A stretch of DNA of 64,000 bases from Strigamia acuminata (GCA_949358305.1 OX442319.1:7688001-7752000), one strand, 5' to 3'. Positions 17,601 through 28,142 are shown, counted from the first letter of the stretch. Notes: generated by a model from the letters alone, not told the origin. Numbers and translations: made by a program.

Positions 17601-19032
17601 CGAATACGAAGCGAGAAGTTGTTTCATTAATGGCTTCCATATTCGATCCAATGGGACTCATTGCTCCTGTTGTGCTTCAAATGAAACTGCTAGTTCAAGC
17701 AATCTGGATTAGAACAAAAAACTGGGATGAAAAGATTCTTGACTCAGAGAAAAAAGAAGTCGAAGAATGGAGTCAAGACATACAAAAATTGAAAGAATTG
17801 AAAGTACAACGTTGGCTGCAGACTTATTCCGGTCAAGACATCACTTTAGAAGTTTTCTGTGACGCAAGCACAAAGGCATTTGGCTGTTCAATTTTTGTCG
17901 TCAATCTGGAGGGCAAAAGAACTTTATTGTTGAGTAAATGTCGTATTGCGCCGACGAAAAAAGTGACTCTTCCTCGACTTGAATTAACTGCAGCAGTGGT
18001 AGGAGTGCGAATGACCAAGTACCTGTTAAAAAACTTTCTTCCCGGTTACCCGGTCACTGAAGTGCGATACTACTCGGACTCCACCATAACTCTAGCCTGG
18101 ATAAATTCGGACAAGAACGTATGGAAGCCATACGTCTCAAACCGTGTTCAAGAAATTATTTCTTCCACCAAACCCGAACAATGGTCTCACGTACCAACGG
18201 AATTTAACCCAGCAGATTTATTGACTCGACCACATAACTCAAAAACATTGATGCAAAATAAACTTTGGTGGTTTGGAGTTGATGTCTCAAAACTAGAAAA
18301 AACAGAAATTATACAAGAGATTCTTCCAGAAGAGGAACGAAAAATTGTAGTGATGACTATTCAAGTTAAGGAAAGTTTTATTGGACAATTTTTCAAACGT
18401 TTCCGGAATTACAACAAACTTTTGAGAGTTTTTTCGTATATTTTGCGATGGAAAAACAAACTTTTGCGCGGTGAGCCTCTCTCGCCACTCGAGTTAGAGG
18501 ACAACCAATTGAAGATCCTGCAATTTTCCCAGAAACTACATTTTTCTGAGGAGATTGATGATGTGAAAAACAAAAGAAAACTGTCTAAACATTCCACCCT
18601 ACGCAATTTCGAGCTCTTCATTGACGAGGACGGATTACTTCGACTTCGTAGCCGCTTGAAAAAATCTTTATTGACATTTGATGAAGTGTATCCAATTATT
18701 TTGCATTATGATAGTTGGATAACAAGACTGTTAATTAAAAAAGTGCATTTGGAGTTGCTTCACGGTGACATAAGCGAAACTTTGTATCACCTACGCGAAC
18801 AATTTTGGATTATAAGAGGACGAAGAACTATACAAACAGTTATTCGAGAATGTGAGATTTGCCGACGAGGAAAACTTGCACGCAACAACCCTTCAACGGG
18901 TGACCTTCCTGCTGAACGTGTGACACCAGCGGCGCCATTTCAAAACACCGGAGTTGACCACTTGGGTCCCATTTATGTCGGCAGCAACAAGAAAGAAAAG
19001 AAAAAAGTTTACATCTTGCTTTTCACGTGTAT
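14603..19032 (+). pseudogene. BEL1a Gag-Pol polyprotein, 5' part, interrupted by the gypsy element
   Basis: The ATG at 14603 (MAEPTMRDLL) opens the BEL/Pao polyprotein. Gag spans residues 1 to about 435, with three zinc knuckles at about 370-432. The protease has D488 in D-P-G-S. Reverse transcriptase spans about 755-990, with FMDD at 911-914. RNase H, the integrase zinc finger and the first integrase catalytic aspartate (GVDHLG) follow. The frame is broken at about residue 1477 by the gypsy LTR; about 18 foreign codons read from the LTR lead to a stop at 19090. The remainder is at 28735-29545. With the insert and one GTAT removed the two parts are in frame (1746 codons plus stop), so the gene was intact before the hit. 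Confidence 0.95.
19029..19032. other. Target-site duplication GTAT of the gypsy element, left copy
   Basis: GTAT precedes the TG terminus at 19033 and recurs at 28731-28734. BEL1b has a single GTAT at the matching site in its integrase gene. Confidence 0.95.
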
Positions 19033-19600
19033 TGTTACGTGGATTCTGGGCTTCAATCCGAGTTCCACGCAACTGTATTTGACTGAGTGATAGAGAAAAA
19101 ATGAGGCGTTGTTTATGTTTTAAATTCCAAACTTAAACTTTATTAGATCGGACAGACAAAGTCTGTTCGACCTTCATTAATTGTGCGCTTTACAAATCGA
19201 ATAAATCATCATCAACAACTTTGAATGAAATGGCATTTATATTATATTAATTCAGTACAACTAAATAACACTTTACAACTGGGTGATAAATTGCATAAAT
19301 CATAATATCAGAAGATAGCCGTCAGCCGTACCCTTTGTTTATCGGGCGACATTAGGCTAGTAAGTTAAATTGATGTTCTCTGAAAAGCAACATAAGATTA
19401 AGTGAGCTGTCTTAGAGTGGGTCAGTTCATAGGAAATCTCCTATTCTACCCTTAATCGAATCGATCGGTCTAACAGACGACGATGACGGTTTCCAATCGC
19501 CACGCCATCTGTTGCCGAAATTTAGCAACTTTAAACTAATAATGACTCAAATTGCGTGTTACGAATCGCGCATTAATCGACACGGTTCGTACACGTGACA
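19033..19600 (-). repeat. Gypsy element 3' LTR (568 bp)
   Basis: It matches 28163-28730 except for one base seen. On the minus strand it follows the polypurine tract. Reading into it from BEL1a gives the false C-terminal tail of the interrupted BEL1a frame. Confidence 0.95.
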
Positions 19601-19601
19601 A

Positions 19602-19612
19602 CTCCCTTTTTT
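19602..19612 (-). promoter_or_regulatory. Polypurine tract of the gypsy element
   Basis: The minus strand reads AAAAAAGGGAG one base before the 3' LTR. This is the expected primer site for plus-strand DNA synthesis and confirms the orientation. Confidence 0.8.
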
Positions 19613-20844
19613 GCTGTGATTTGGACCCCAAATTACAAATTTCGGTCCAGACAGGTCTCTTTTATAGTCGGACATTCTTAAGGAATGTTCGGTTGCTCTT
19701 TGCTTTTTATACAAGTTATCACTCAGCTGTTTTACAATTATTTCTCAAAATCAAAAGAAAATTTCACAATTTTTACATGTACTCCCTTTTAGTTTAATTT
19801 ATACAGGTCTTTTGTATTTCTATAGTTTATTTTACATGTTCCTTGAAAAAAAAAATTGAAAAGTACAAAAATAAATCAAAACAAAATCAAACTTAAATTT
19901 CTTCGAAAGGTTCGAATTTTCCATTTGACGGTCCTTCGCACTGTTACTAAGCACTGAACGATTCCAACCTACTTATGATAAAACGAAACAAAATGCGATT
20001 AAATAATATCAACTATATTATGCCTAATAAATAAAATTATTCCTATTGCAAATAAATATTCCATAACAAACTTCAAACTTCTAACAATCCCTAAAAGAAT
20101 TTCAAATTAATTAAATTTTTCTTTCATTTTTTTCAAGTTTTCTTTAAAAAATCATTAATATTTTCAAAAACAAACATCAACTTATTCCATTTTACTTATT
20201 TACAATAAATTATTCTTATCAAAATTCAATCAAATTTCTATCGAAAAAATATTTACATTCATCAAACTTTTTCAATTTTAACAAAATTCGCAATGAATTC
20301 ACTTATCGCGTCTCGAATCATTCGTGTTGTTAGAACTAAATTTTCCAAATTTTCTCTTTGAAATTTATTTTTAATTTACTCTACTATGCTATTAAATTCA
20401 GCATTTCATAATTTTAAAACTTTACCTAAATTATTAAGCCTAATTAAAATTCAATGCAGATGACCGAAGATCGCGCTGGGTCCTTTCGCGTCCCCGCCAT
20501 TCGCACTTTCATTACTTCTTATCTATGCTTTAAAATCATTTTATTTCACACTAATGTGTCATTAAATTTTACTCCTAATTATTTAAAATTTTAGTTTAAA
20601 ACATTTTCACCTAATTAAAATTCTAACACGAATGAACGAACATGGCGATTAGTTTCACTTTACGAAAATCGCTCAAGAAACGTTTAAAACCTCAAAATTC
20701 ATCTCTAAAATCACTTAAAATTATCAATATTATTCGTACAAACCTTTTGAAATACAATATTATACACAAAATATAAATAAATAGACAAAAAAAAGGATTT
20801 TGTTTCCGGGTCACACTATGAGTTCGTGTTCACCGTAGCAAGAA
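19613..20844 (-). other. Gypsy element 3' non-coding region
   Basis: About 1.2 kb of very AT-rich sequence lies between the original pol stop and the polypurine tract. I find no convincing open frame and no env-like gene. Two less AT-rich patches occur near 20455-20515 and 20640-20700. It is long for a Ty3/gypsy 3' end. Confidence 0.6.
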
Positions 20845-21022
20845 TCAATAGCAATGACGATAGTCTTTTCGTTTCTGCGGTCTGAGTCTGCGCGACCGGA
20901 AATCATCTTTTTGTGTATTTACGCCATCCTGTGGCGGATTTTTAAGTTGATTTTCATTAGTTCCTATCAAAGGCTGTGGTTCAAATAGCGATTTTAATGA
21001 GATTTGTTCTGTATCGTCTATA
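20845..21022 (-). pseudogene. Severed C-terminal end of gypsy pol
   Basis: If the DNA transposon and one TA are removed, the pol frame continues from residue 1185 (ending KPRER in the interrupted gene) through 59 more codons to a TGA at 20845-20847. The segment is hydrophilic and ends in a basic cluster, like the tails of Ty3/gypsy integrases. That it stays open in exactly the right frame supports it as real coding sequence cut off by the insertion. Confidence 0.7.
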
Positions 21023-21311
21023 CAGGGTGGAACAAAAGTCTGTTCCCCTCAAATATTTCGTCAGCAATTGCATCTAGGCCAACTTTGATGAAGCGATCCT
21101 ATAGGAAGTTGGGTGAGAGCAATCCAATGATGTCATCAAATTTGACCTTGACGGCCATTTTCAAGGATACTCACTTGCTAACTTCTAAACCAATCAGGTT
21201 AGAGCAAAAAAGTCAATTACAAAGTTGTAGAGCACCATCAAATTAGTACTATCCAACTTATCTTAGTCATCTTAAGTTAAATGTTTTCCTTTTAAAAAGG
21301 AGACAAATCAG
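21023..21311 (+). repeat. Left terminal inverted repeat of the DNA transposon
   Basis: It aligns with the complement of 21953-22241 with scattered substitutions and ends near ACAAATCAG. Confidence 0.85.
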
Positions 21312-21952
21312 CTGAAATAAAGCCAGCCATTGTGACAAAACTTAAATTTCTATCACAAAAATACTGAATTACTTAAATAAACGTATTCAAATGTGCATCA
21401 TTATGCAAATAAACAAGAAAAACCACTGCTTTTTTTAATTCCTCAATAATTATTTTATCACAAGATTAGCACTTGGCTATACGGATTTATGGAGAAGCTT
21501 TTTCTTGAATAGAAAAATTTTTTTACCTATGAATTTTTTTGCTGAAAATTTGTGACTTTGTTTATCTGATAATAAAGTAAATCTCAGGTGAAATTTGTAA
21601 TGATTCATCATTTATTTAATTAAATATTCAACTTGGAAATTTTCTGCCCCTTAAAACTCCAGCATAACTTTTAAGCTGGCTTTGCTGTATTTGTAAACAG
21701 CGCTTCAGTGAACAGCTTTTGGCATTTACCAGTAGTGATTAAAACCACTTCCAGATGGCTCAAATCTATTTATTTTTATTGTTTAGGCATTATGTCCTCA
21801 ATAAAATTAGTCCGAACTAAAAACAAACTACATGGCGCTTTAACCAATTGACTTAAAAATTGTCCATAAATCCGTAATGGCTTAAACCAGAACGACACAT
21901 TTTATCCTTATACCTCCGAGGGTTAAAAAATTTCACTTTGCTGATTTTTTTT

Positions 21953-22241
21953 CTGATTTGTCTCCTTTTTAAAAAGAAAACATTTAACTTAAGATGATTA
22001 AGATAAGTTGGATAGTACTAATTTGATGGTGCTCTACAACTTTGTAATTGACTTTTTTGCTCTAACCTGATTGGTTTAGAAGTTAGCAAGTGAATAACCT
22101 TGAAAATGGCCTTCAAGGTCAAATTTGATGACATCATTGGATTGCTCACACCCAACTTCCTATATGATTGCTTCATCAAAGTTGGCCTAGATGCAATTGC
22201 TCAGGAAATATTTGAGGGGAACAGACTTTTGTTCCACCCTG
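21953..22241 (-). repeat. Right terminal inverted repeat of the DNA transposon
   Basis: It mirrors the left repeat. Its outer 41 bases on the minus strand encode the last residues and the stop of the truncated gypsy Pol. Confidence 0.85.
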
Positions 22242-25200
22242 TATAACGTTCTCTCGGTTTGATTTTCGTCATTTCGACTGGTTTTTTAATGTTTTCTTCT
22301 ACACTTTGTCCTTTTTTACTGATTTTCTTCACTTTATCAGCAAATTTCACTTTCTTTTCTGGTAATTCTTTCAAAACTTCGTCTATTTCTGGTTCAACTC
22401 GTTCTTTATACGGTTTCAGTCTTTCTACATTCACTATATCACTTTTCTTTCTTGTTGAATTGATTATTTCATAATCATTCGGTGCAGTTCTTCGCACAAT
22501 TTCATATGGGCCGGAAAATTGCGGTAAAAGCTTCTCTGACAGGCCAACTTTTCTGTTAATGGTTTTCAGATATACCAATTCACCTGGTTCAAACTCCTTG
22601 TTGACTCTATCTTCATCAAACCTTTTCTTGCTTTTTGCTGATTGTTTTTCAAGCCTCTCATTTGCAATTTTCCTGGCTGCTCGAATGAATTTCGCTGTCC
22701 TTAAAGTAAACTCTTTCTGTGGCAAATCCAAATTTACATCTACTGTCAAATCCACATCATATCCTCGTAAAAGATAATGTGGTGTATAACCTGTTGTTTC
22801 ATGAACGGCCGTGTTATATGAAAACAGGAGAAATGGAAGAAATTCGTCCCAGTCAGTATGTTCTTCATTAACGTAACTTTGCAACATTTTTGCGAATGTC
22901 GCATTAAATCTCTCAGTTAATCCGTTTGTTCTTGGATGGTATCCTGACGTAGTTTTATGCAAACTTTTAAACATATTTGAGACTTCCTCAACCATTTTAT
23001 TCCTGTATTCTGTTCCACGGTCACTTAAAATCTCTCTTGGACTGCCTTCTTTCAGAATTACTTCATATAACAACGTTCTCGCTGCTTCTAAAGCTGTAGC
23101 TACTGCTGCTGGTCTAGCTATTGCATTTCTCGAAAGATAATCAGTTACAACAAAAACATATTTATTTCCAAGACGTGATAATGGAAATGGTCCAAGCGTA
23201 TCTATTCCAATTCGCTCAAAAGGCTTTGAAACTGTTGACCATGGCTGCATTAGTCCCTTCGCTGGTGTAGTCATCGTTTTTGCTTTCGCGCAACTTTGGC
23301 AGGACAAGACATAATTTCTAACATCCCTATAAATTCTTGTCCAAAAGAATCGTGTTCTTATACGTTTCCACGTTTTTGCCAAACCCAAATGAGCTCCTAG
23401 TAATCCATCATGCATTTCATATAATACATCTGTTTGAAGTTGTTTTGGAACTACTAGTAACAAATCTTCCATGTTCAGGGAACTATTTAGTTTTTTCTTC
23501 CTGAACAACGTTTTGTTTTGAAGAACGAACTGCTTTAGAGGTCGTCTTCTTTTTCTTGGAAGTTGCTCTTGGTTTTCTAGCGCTGTTATGAGGTCCAGAA
23601 GTTTAGGATCCTTCCTCTGCTCAGCAGGGAGGTCCAAATTTTCTAAGAGAAGCGAAGGCAATTTTTTGATTTCTTCTTCACTTAACTCTTCCTGGATCCT
23701 ACTCAGGGCATCAGCATCTGTGTGCTTCTTGCCACTCTTATGAAATATTTCAAAATCATACTCAGCTAGTTGCAGCGCCCACCTGGCCAGCCGTCCATTT
23801 GGATTTCGGACTCCTTTCAGCCATTGGAGGGCAGAATGGTCGGTAATAATTTGGAATTTCTGTCCATATAAGTACGGTCTAAACTTTTCAATAGCAAAAA
23901 TAATTGCTAACATTTCCCTATCAGTTGCAGTGTAGTTCATTTCTGCTGTGCTCATCATACGACTTGCATAAGCGATGACACGCTCTTGATTGTTGACTTT
24001 TTGCTTCAAAATAGCTCCTAATCCATAGGCACTTGCATCGCATGAAATCATGAAAGGCTGAGTAAAATCTGGATGCGCTAACACCGGCACTGTTATCAAT
24101 GCTGTTCGAAGCATGTGGAATGCTTTTTCATGGGGAGGTCCCCAATCAAACTTTTCATCCTTTTTGGTTAAATTCACCAGAGGTTTGGAAATGTCCGCAA
24201 AACCTTTAATAAATTTCCGGTAATACGAGCATAATCCAAGAAAACCACGTAGCTGTTTAACGTTCACAGGAACTGGAAACTTCGCGACTGAATCCAAATT
24301 CCTGGGATCCGGTGAAATACCTTCAGCATCAACCACATGTCCGAGGTATCGTATGGTGTGTGTGGCAAACGTACATTTACTCAGTTTGACTTTTAAATTC
24401 GCTGTTCTAAGCTTTTCAAAAACTGCCTCCAAATCGACGAGGTGCTGGTCAAAAGTCTTTGAAAACACTATCAAATCGTCAAGATATGCTATGCATACTT
24501 TTCCCAGGAGATTTCCAAGCACTTTGTTCATCAATTTTTGAAAGGCGGCTGGGCTGTTACATAATCCCATTCCAAGGACATTAAACTCATAATGTCCGCT
24601 AGACGTGGTGAACGCTGTTTTTTCACGATCTTGTTCGTCTATTTCGACTTGGTGATATCCCTGAATGAGATCCATCATTGAAAAATACTTTGCACCCGCT
24701 AGCTGATCTAGGGTGTCATCTATACGTGGTAAGGGATACACCATTTTCTTTGTCACTGCGTTCAAACGTCTCCAATCTACACAAAATCTCCATTTGCCAT
24801 CTCTCTTCTTGATGAGTAGTACTGGCGCACTCCATGGGCTCTCGGATTCTCTAATGACTCCTTGCTCAAGTAACTTCTTTGTTTCAGCATCCTCGATTTC
24901 TTTTTCCTTAATTGATCGTCTATAAGGTTGTAAATGGATTGGAGGAGAATCTCCAGTATCTATTCGATGCCTAATCGTGTGAGCTCTGCCTAAATCATTA
25001 TCAGTCTTCGCAAATCTATCTGAATTTTTCTTCAACAATTGTAGCATCAGCTCTTGTTGTGATGGCGTCATATTGTCATTTGCCATAGACGTGCTAAAGT
25101 CAAAATGATCATCTCTTTTTTCATCAAGCACGCCAGACTCAATTACATAAAAAGCTTTCGCAATTGCTGAATTACGTCCCAAATAGATTGTCTTTTTAGT

Positions 25201-25869
25201 CGGATTTGCAACTCGCAGAACTCCTTCACCTTTTCTGAATTTGGTCAATGTTTTACAGCAAATCACTCCAAATCGATCTACTACTCCACTAAGTGGTTCA
25301 ATAAATAATTCATCGTCTACTTTCTTTGCAATTTTTATTGGTACTACACATTCATGTAAAGCTGGTATAGTAATAGGTTTCAAAACTCGAGCTATGTAAT
25401 TTTGATCGGTATGATTTTTAGACATTGGGAAAATTTCTTGCTGTTCATTTTTTGGGCCTACAAAGATCTTCTGGTGGTCATAATCAAGTTTACACCTCGC
25501 AGATGTCAGAAAGCTATGTCCAAGCAGTAAATGGTGGCCAAATCCGTTGACGATCAGCACTTCAATGGTGTGTTGCTGTTGTCCAACGTCAATAGTGATC
25601 TTGGTTTTTCCTTCCGGGATTATTATTGAACCATTTACAACTCTAAGTCGAATGTATGGACATGGTTGATATTTGAGCTGCAATGTTCTTACTAAATCTT
25701 CATTAATAATATTACGATAACCTCCAGAATCCAAGACACCTGTTATCTCCATACCATTCACCACTACTGGAATTTGCAAAAGTTCATCTGTGGCGTTCAA
25801 CTCAATAATTTCTAACTTCCTTTTTCTTCTTCTCTTCTTTTTGTTATTTCGTCTTTGTGGCCATTCTAG
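22201..25869 (-). CDS. pol: Gypsy element Pol: protease, RT, RNase H, integrase (C-terminus altered)
   Basis: Pol has no ATG of its own. It is read after a -1 shift at 25869-25875 and is open from the codon at 25867-25869. Numbering from the TTG at 25798-25800: protease with D-S-G at 24-26; RT about 290-480, with the VDWRRLN and YLDD (439-442) motifs; RNase H with CDAS at 587-590, E629 and D654; integrase zinc finger H797, H804, C834, C837; integrase core D867, D927, E963, with the classic D-X35-E spacing; then an SH3-like GELVYLK stretch. No chromodomain is visible. The last 14 residues come from the terminal repeat of the DNA transposon. The catalytic parts are intact; the native tail of about 59 residues is severed. 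Confidence 0.95.
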   Translation of the reverse strand, partial: LEWPQRRNNKKKRRRKRKLEIIELNATDELLQIPVVVNGMEITGVLDSGGYRNIINEDLVRTLQLKYQPCPYIRLRVVNGSIIIPEGKTKITIDVGQQQHTIEVLIVNGFGHHLLLGHSFLTSARCKLDYDHQKIFVGPKNEQQEIFPMSKNHTDQNYIARVLKPITIPALHECVVPIKIAKKVDDELFIEPLSGVVDRFGVICCKTLTKFRKGEGVLRVANPTKKTIYLGRNSAIAKAFYVIESGVLDEKRDDHFDFSTSMANDNMTPSQQELMLQLLKKNSDRFAKTDNDLGRAHTIRHRIDTGDSPPIHLQPYRRSIKEKEIEDAETKKLLEQGVIRESESPWSAPVLLIKKRDGKWRFCVDWRRLNAVTKKMVYPLPRIDDTLDQLAGAKYFSMMDLIQGYHQVEIDEQDREKTAFTTSSGHYEFNVLGMGLCNSPAAFQKLMNKVLGNLLGKVCIAYLDDLIVFSKTFDQHLVDLEAVFEKLRTANLKVKLSKCTFATHTIRYLGHVVDAEGISPDPRNLDSVAKFPVPVNVKQLRGFLGLCSYYRKFIKGFADISKPLVNLTKKDEKFDWGPPHEKAFHMLRTALITVPVLAHPDFTQPFMISCDASAYGLGAILKQKVNNQERVIAYASRMMSTAEMNYTATDREMLAIIFAIEKFRPYLYGQKFQIITDHSALQWLKGVRNPNGRLARWALQLAEYDFEIFHKSGKKHTDADALSRIQEELSEEEIKKLPSLLLENLDLPAEQRKDPKLLDLITALENQEQLPRKRRRPLKQFVLQNKTLFRKKKLNSSLNMEDLLLVVPKQLQTDVLYEMHDGLLGAHLGLAKTWKRIRTRFFWTRIYRDVRNYVLSCQSCAKAKTMTTPAKGLMQPWSTVSKPFERIGIDTLGPFPLSRLGNKYVFVVTDYLSRNAIARPAAVATALEAARTLLYEVILKEGSPREILSDRGTEYRNKMVEEVSNMFKSLHKTTSGYHPRTNGLTERFNATFAKMLQSYVNEEHTDWDEFLPFLLFSYNTAVHETTGYTPHYLLRGYDVDLTVDVNLDLPQKEFTLRTAKFIRAARKIANERLEKQSAKSKKRFDEDRVNKEFEPGELVYLKTINRKVGLSEKLLPQFSGPYEIVRRTAPNDYEIINSTRKKSDIVNVERLKPYKERVEPEIDEVLKELPEKKVKFADKVKKISKKGQSVEENIKKPVEMTKIKPRERYTGWNKSLFPSNIS

Positions 25870-27371
25870 TTTCCCGATGCATTAGGTGGTCCACCACGTG
25901 GGGCTCCTCGATTTCCTCGGCCTTGGTAATTTTCAATAAAATTTTTACCTTTATAATTTGGATTTTTAGGATGACCTTGGTTATTTGGATTCCCCTGTTG
26001 TCTTTGACCTTGTGGTGGGTTCCTTTGCTGTTGTGGCGGATTCCATTGCTGTTGTGGATATTGTTGTTGGAATCCTTGACCTGAATTATTCCACTGATCA
26101 TTCCAATTACCTCTGTTTTGACCTCTATTGTTCCATCCTCTACCTTGGTTCCAATTGTTGTTATTACTCCACCATCCTCGTTGTTGTCCAGGTCGTCCTC
26201 TAAAATTACCTCTATTGTTGAACTGCGCCTGGTTTGGATGTGGCGTATACCATTGGTTTTGGTAGAAGACTGGAGTAACCTCTGCATATTGAACATCCCC
26301 AAACTGCTGCTGTTGTCTTAGCACTTTGACCTCTGCTAACAACTCGTCTTTTGTTTTATTGACGTCGCTCGGTTCTACCAAGCAACTTGGTGTCACCTTG
26401 CTAGGTGTATCAACAGCTTTTTGCAGTAGGGTTAGTAAAACTTCTGCAGGGTCCTCGTTGAATGCATGAGCTTCCAATAACCCAAGTTGAGATGTTAGTT
26501 GATCCAACGTCTTTGGAAAATTGACTACTAATTTATCTCTAGTCGCCTTTTTAAGTGTCTGAAACACATGAAATATCTTTTGCTCTTCAGTGAATGATGG
26601 TCTTGCAAAAGAACATTCTTTTAATATTTTCTGCATGTGTTCCAAAGCTGTTCCATCCTTGTGCTGCATTGCTTGTAATTTCGACAAAATCGTTGTTATT
26701 TGTCGTCTAAACTTCGTCCTCAACGCATCTTTCCATTGTGTCCATGTTCTAGTCGGATACAGTGGAAGTTGATCTAAATACCATGATGATGCGGAAGATT
26801 TCAGCACAATTGACAGATGCTTAATACGTTCAGTATCATCGGCGATCGTATCTTCATATCCAATCAACCACGTGTCAATATTTCCTGTAGCCGGATCAAA
26901 ATCAACTGGATTTCTTCTATTGACCACTAAGTTTTGTAACACTGTCTGTATTGCTACCAGTTCTGATGATGGCGAAGCGTTAGCCATTTTAGTAGAAGAT
27001 TGTTCAATTTTTATTTCCACTTTTGGTTGAATTGGTTCCTCGTGCTCTTCAATATCTTTGGCTGCGTCCTCAAATACGTCGTCCAAATTTACCTGTACCC
27101 TTTCCAAAAGATCGCCTAATTCTGATTGTTCCTTAGGCAATAACCAATTATACACCTCTGGATCTATTAATCTTTTATTACGCTGCTCGGGAGTTTCAAG
27201 ATCTTCCCTTTTTTGTGTTTTTTGTTCACCTTTGGATTTTGATCTATACTTCCGACCAGTTACTTTATCATCCAGTAACTCTTTGGGTGTATCAGGTTCT
27301 CCTGGTTCCTTTTTGGAAAACAGATAATCTGCTACAAACTCTGGCAGTTTATAACGTTTGGATTCCGCAAT
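25866..27371 (-). CDS. gag: Gypsy element Gag, with ATT where a start ATG is expected
   Basis: The frame is open from just after a TAA at about 27376 to the TAG at 25866-25868. No ATG occurs in the first 120 or so codons. The best candidate start is ATT at 27369-27371, in the context ATTGCGGAATCC; ATG there would give M-A-E-S. The first in-frame ATG (MANASPSS) would cut off a plausible acidic N-terminal region. A retrotransposon Gag capsid-like region (TWLIGYED to about LEAHAFNEDP) follows. There is no CCHC zinc knuckle. The last 120 residues or so are instead rich in N, Q, G, R and W, with RG repeats, probably an RNA-binding low-complexity tail. The overlap with pol ends at the frameshift site. 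Confidence 0.85.
   Translation of the reverse strand: MAESKRYKLPEFVADYLFSKKEPGEPDTPKELLDDKVTGRKYRSKSKGEQKTQKREDLETPEQRNKRLIDPEVYNWLLPKEQSELGDLLERVQVNLDDVFEDAAKDIEEHEEPIQPKVEIKIEQSSTKMANASPSSELVAIQTVLQNLVVNRRNPVDFDPATGNIDTWLIGYEDTIADDTERIKHLSIVLKSSASSWYLDQLPLYPTRTWTQWKDALRTKFRRQITTILSKLQAMQHKDGTALEHMQKILKECSFARPSFTEEQKIFHVFQTLKKATRDKLVVNFPKTLDQLTSQLGLLEAHAFNEDPAEVLLTLLQKAVDTPSKVTPSCLVEPSDVNKTKDELLAEVKVLRQQQQFGDVQYAEVTPVFYQNQWYTPHPNQAQFNNRGNFRGRPGQQRGWWSNNNNWNQGRGWNNRGQNRGNWNDQWNNSGQGFQQQYPQQQWNPPQQQRNPPQGQRQQGNPNNQGHPKNPNYKGKNFIENYQGRGNRGAPRGGPPNASGN
25869..25875 (-). promoter_or_regulatory. -1 ribosomal frameshift heptamer GGGAAAC at the gag stop
   Basis: On the minus strand the gag frame reads TCG GGA AAC TAG. 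G GGA AAC fits X XXY YYZ and is a known retroviral slippery sequence. Slippage by -1 reads GGG AAA CTA and enters the pol frame, which is open from there through protease. I could not define a downstream pseudoknot by eye. Confidence 0.85.
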
Positions 27372-28142
27372 GATTAATTAATTAAACTGAAGACACAATC
27401 CTTTGAAGCACTTAGAATCAGTTTATTCAATTGTAAATAACACTATAACACTTTTAACTCTCTGAAAACAAGTCAATGATTAAACAATTCAAACAATTCA
27501 ATCTTCATAATCAAATTTCAAAATTTTCACAACAATTAAATTTTTCACGGTCATATTTCAAAACTTTATTAAATCTATTAGTAATAAATATTTAAGAAAA
27601 CCTTTTATTAGTAAATAATTACAAAAATATCCTGAAATTCAAAAATTCATTAATAAATTCAAACTATATATTTTATTACTATACACTTTCATCAAAATGG
27701 AAAACACTAAATTCCTTATTCAATAATAATAAACGTCACCATTCATATTCAATTTACAATTAAACTTCACAATAAATATCACTCAATATCACTTCATTCA
27801 ATTAAATATTCAAAGTTATTTTGTTATATTTTATCTCTTAATTTCACCAATTTTAAACTCAATTAAGTCTATTATCTTTATTAGCAATGAATCACCTCTT
27901 TCATTTCTATCGCTCTTATCAATGAATCATCTGTATGCAAATTAAGTTACAGTTTTTCAAACTTTTATATGATTTTTAAACTAATTTTCCACAAATTTCA
28001 ATTCTAATTGCTTTAATTTCCCAATTTTAATTTTCCAATTTCCTGAAAACCAATCACTAGGTAAACTCAAGCAAAACTAAGCTTAATTTCAAAATTTCCA
28101 CTAATTTTCAAATTTTATTCTAATTTTTATGCGGTATGGGAA
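27372..28142 (-). other. Gypsy element 5' leader
   Basis: About 770 bp of AT-rich sequence between the primer-binding site and gag, with no coding potential seen. There are many short A/T runs and no clear repeat. Confidence 0.7.

Larger units (their letters stand above)
21023..22241. mobile_element. Non-autonomous Tc1/mariner-like DNA transposon with long TIRs
   Basis: This 1219-bp element has 289-bp terminal inverted repeats (21023-21311 and 21953-22241). The ends read CAGGGTGGAACAAAAGTC and the flanks are TA on both sides (21021-21022 and 22242-22243). TA duplication and a CAGGGTG end are typical of Tc1/mariner elements. The 641-bp centre has no transposase frame, so it would need enzyme from elsewhere. 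A further 14-bp perfect inverted pair (21480-21493 and 21863-21876) lies inside. The TIRs show several mismatches. Confidence 0.85.

Noticed and set aside
19613-20844. env-like third gene of the gypsy element
   Set aside because: No frame of useful length and no signal or transmembrane pattern were found in this AT-rich stretch.
21019-21022. 4-bp TATA duplication for the DNA transposon
   Set aside because: A TA duplication within TATATA restores an open pol frame of 59 codons, while a shorter TA reconstruction gives an immediate TAG and a TATA duplication gives an early stop; TA also fits Tc1/mariner.
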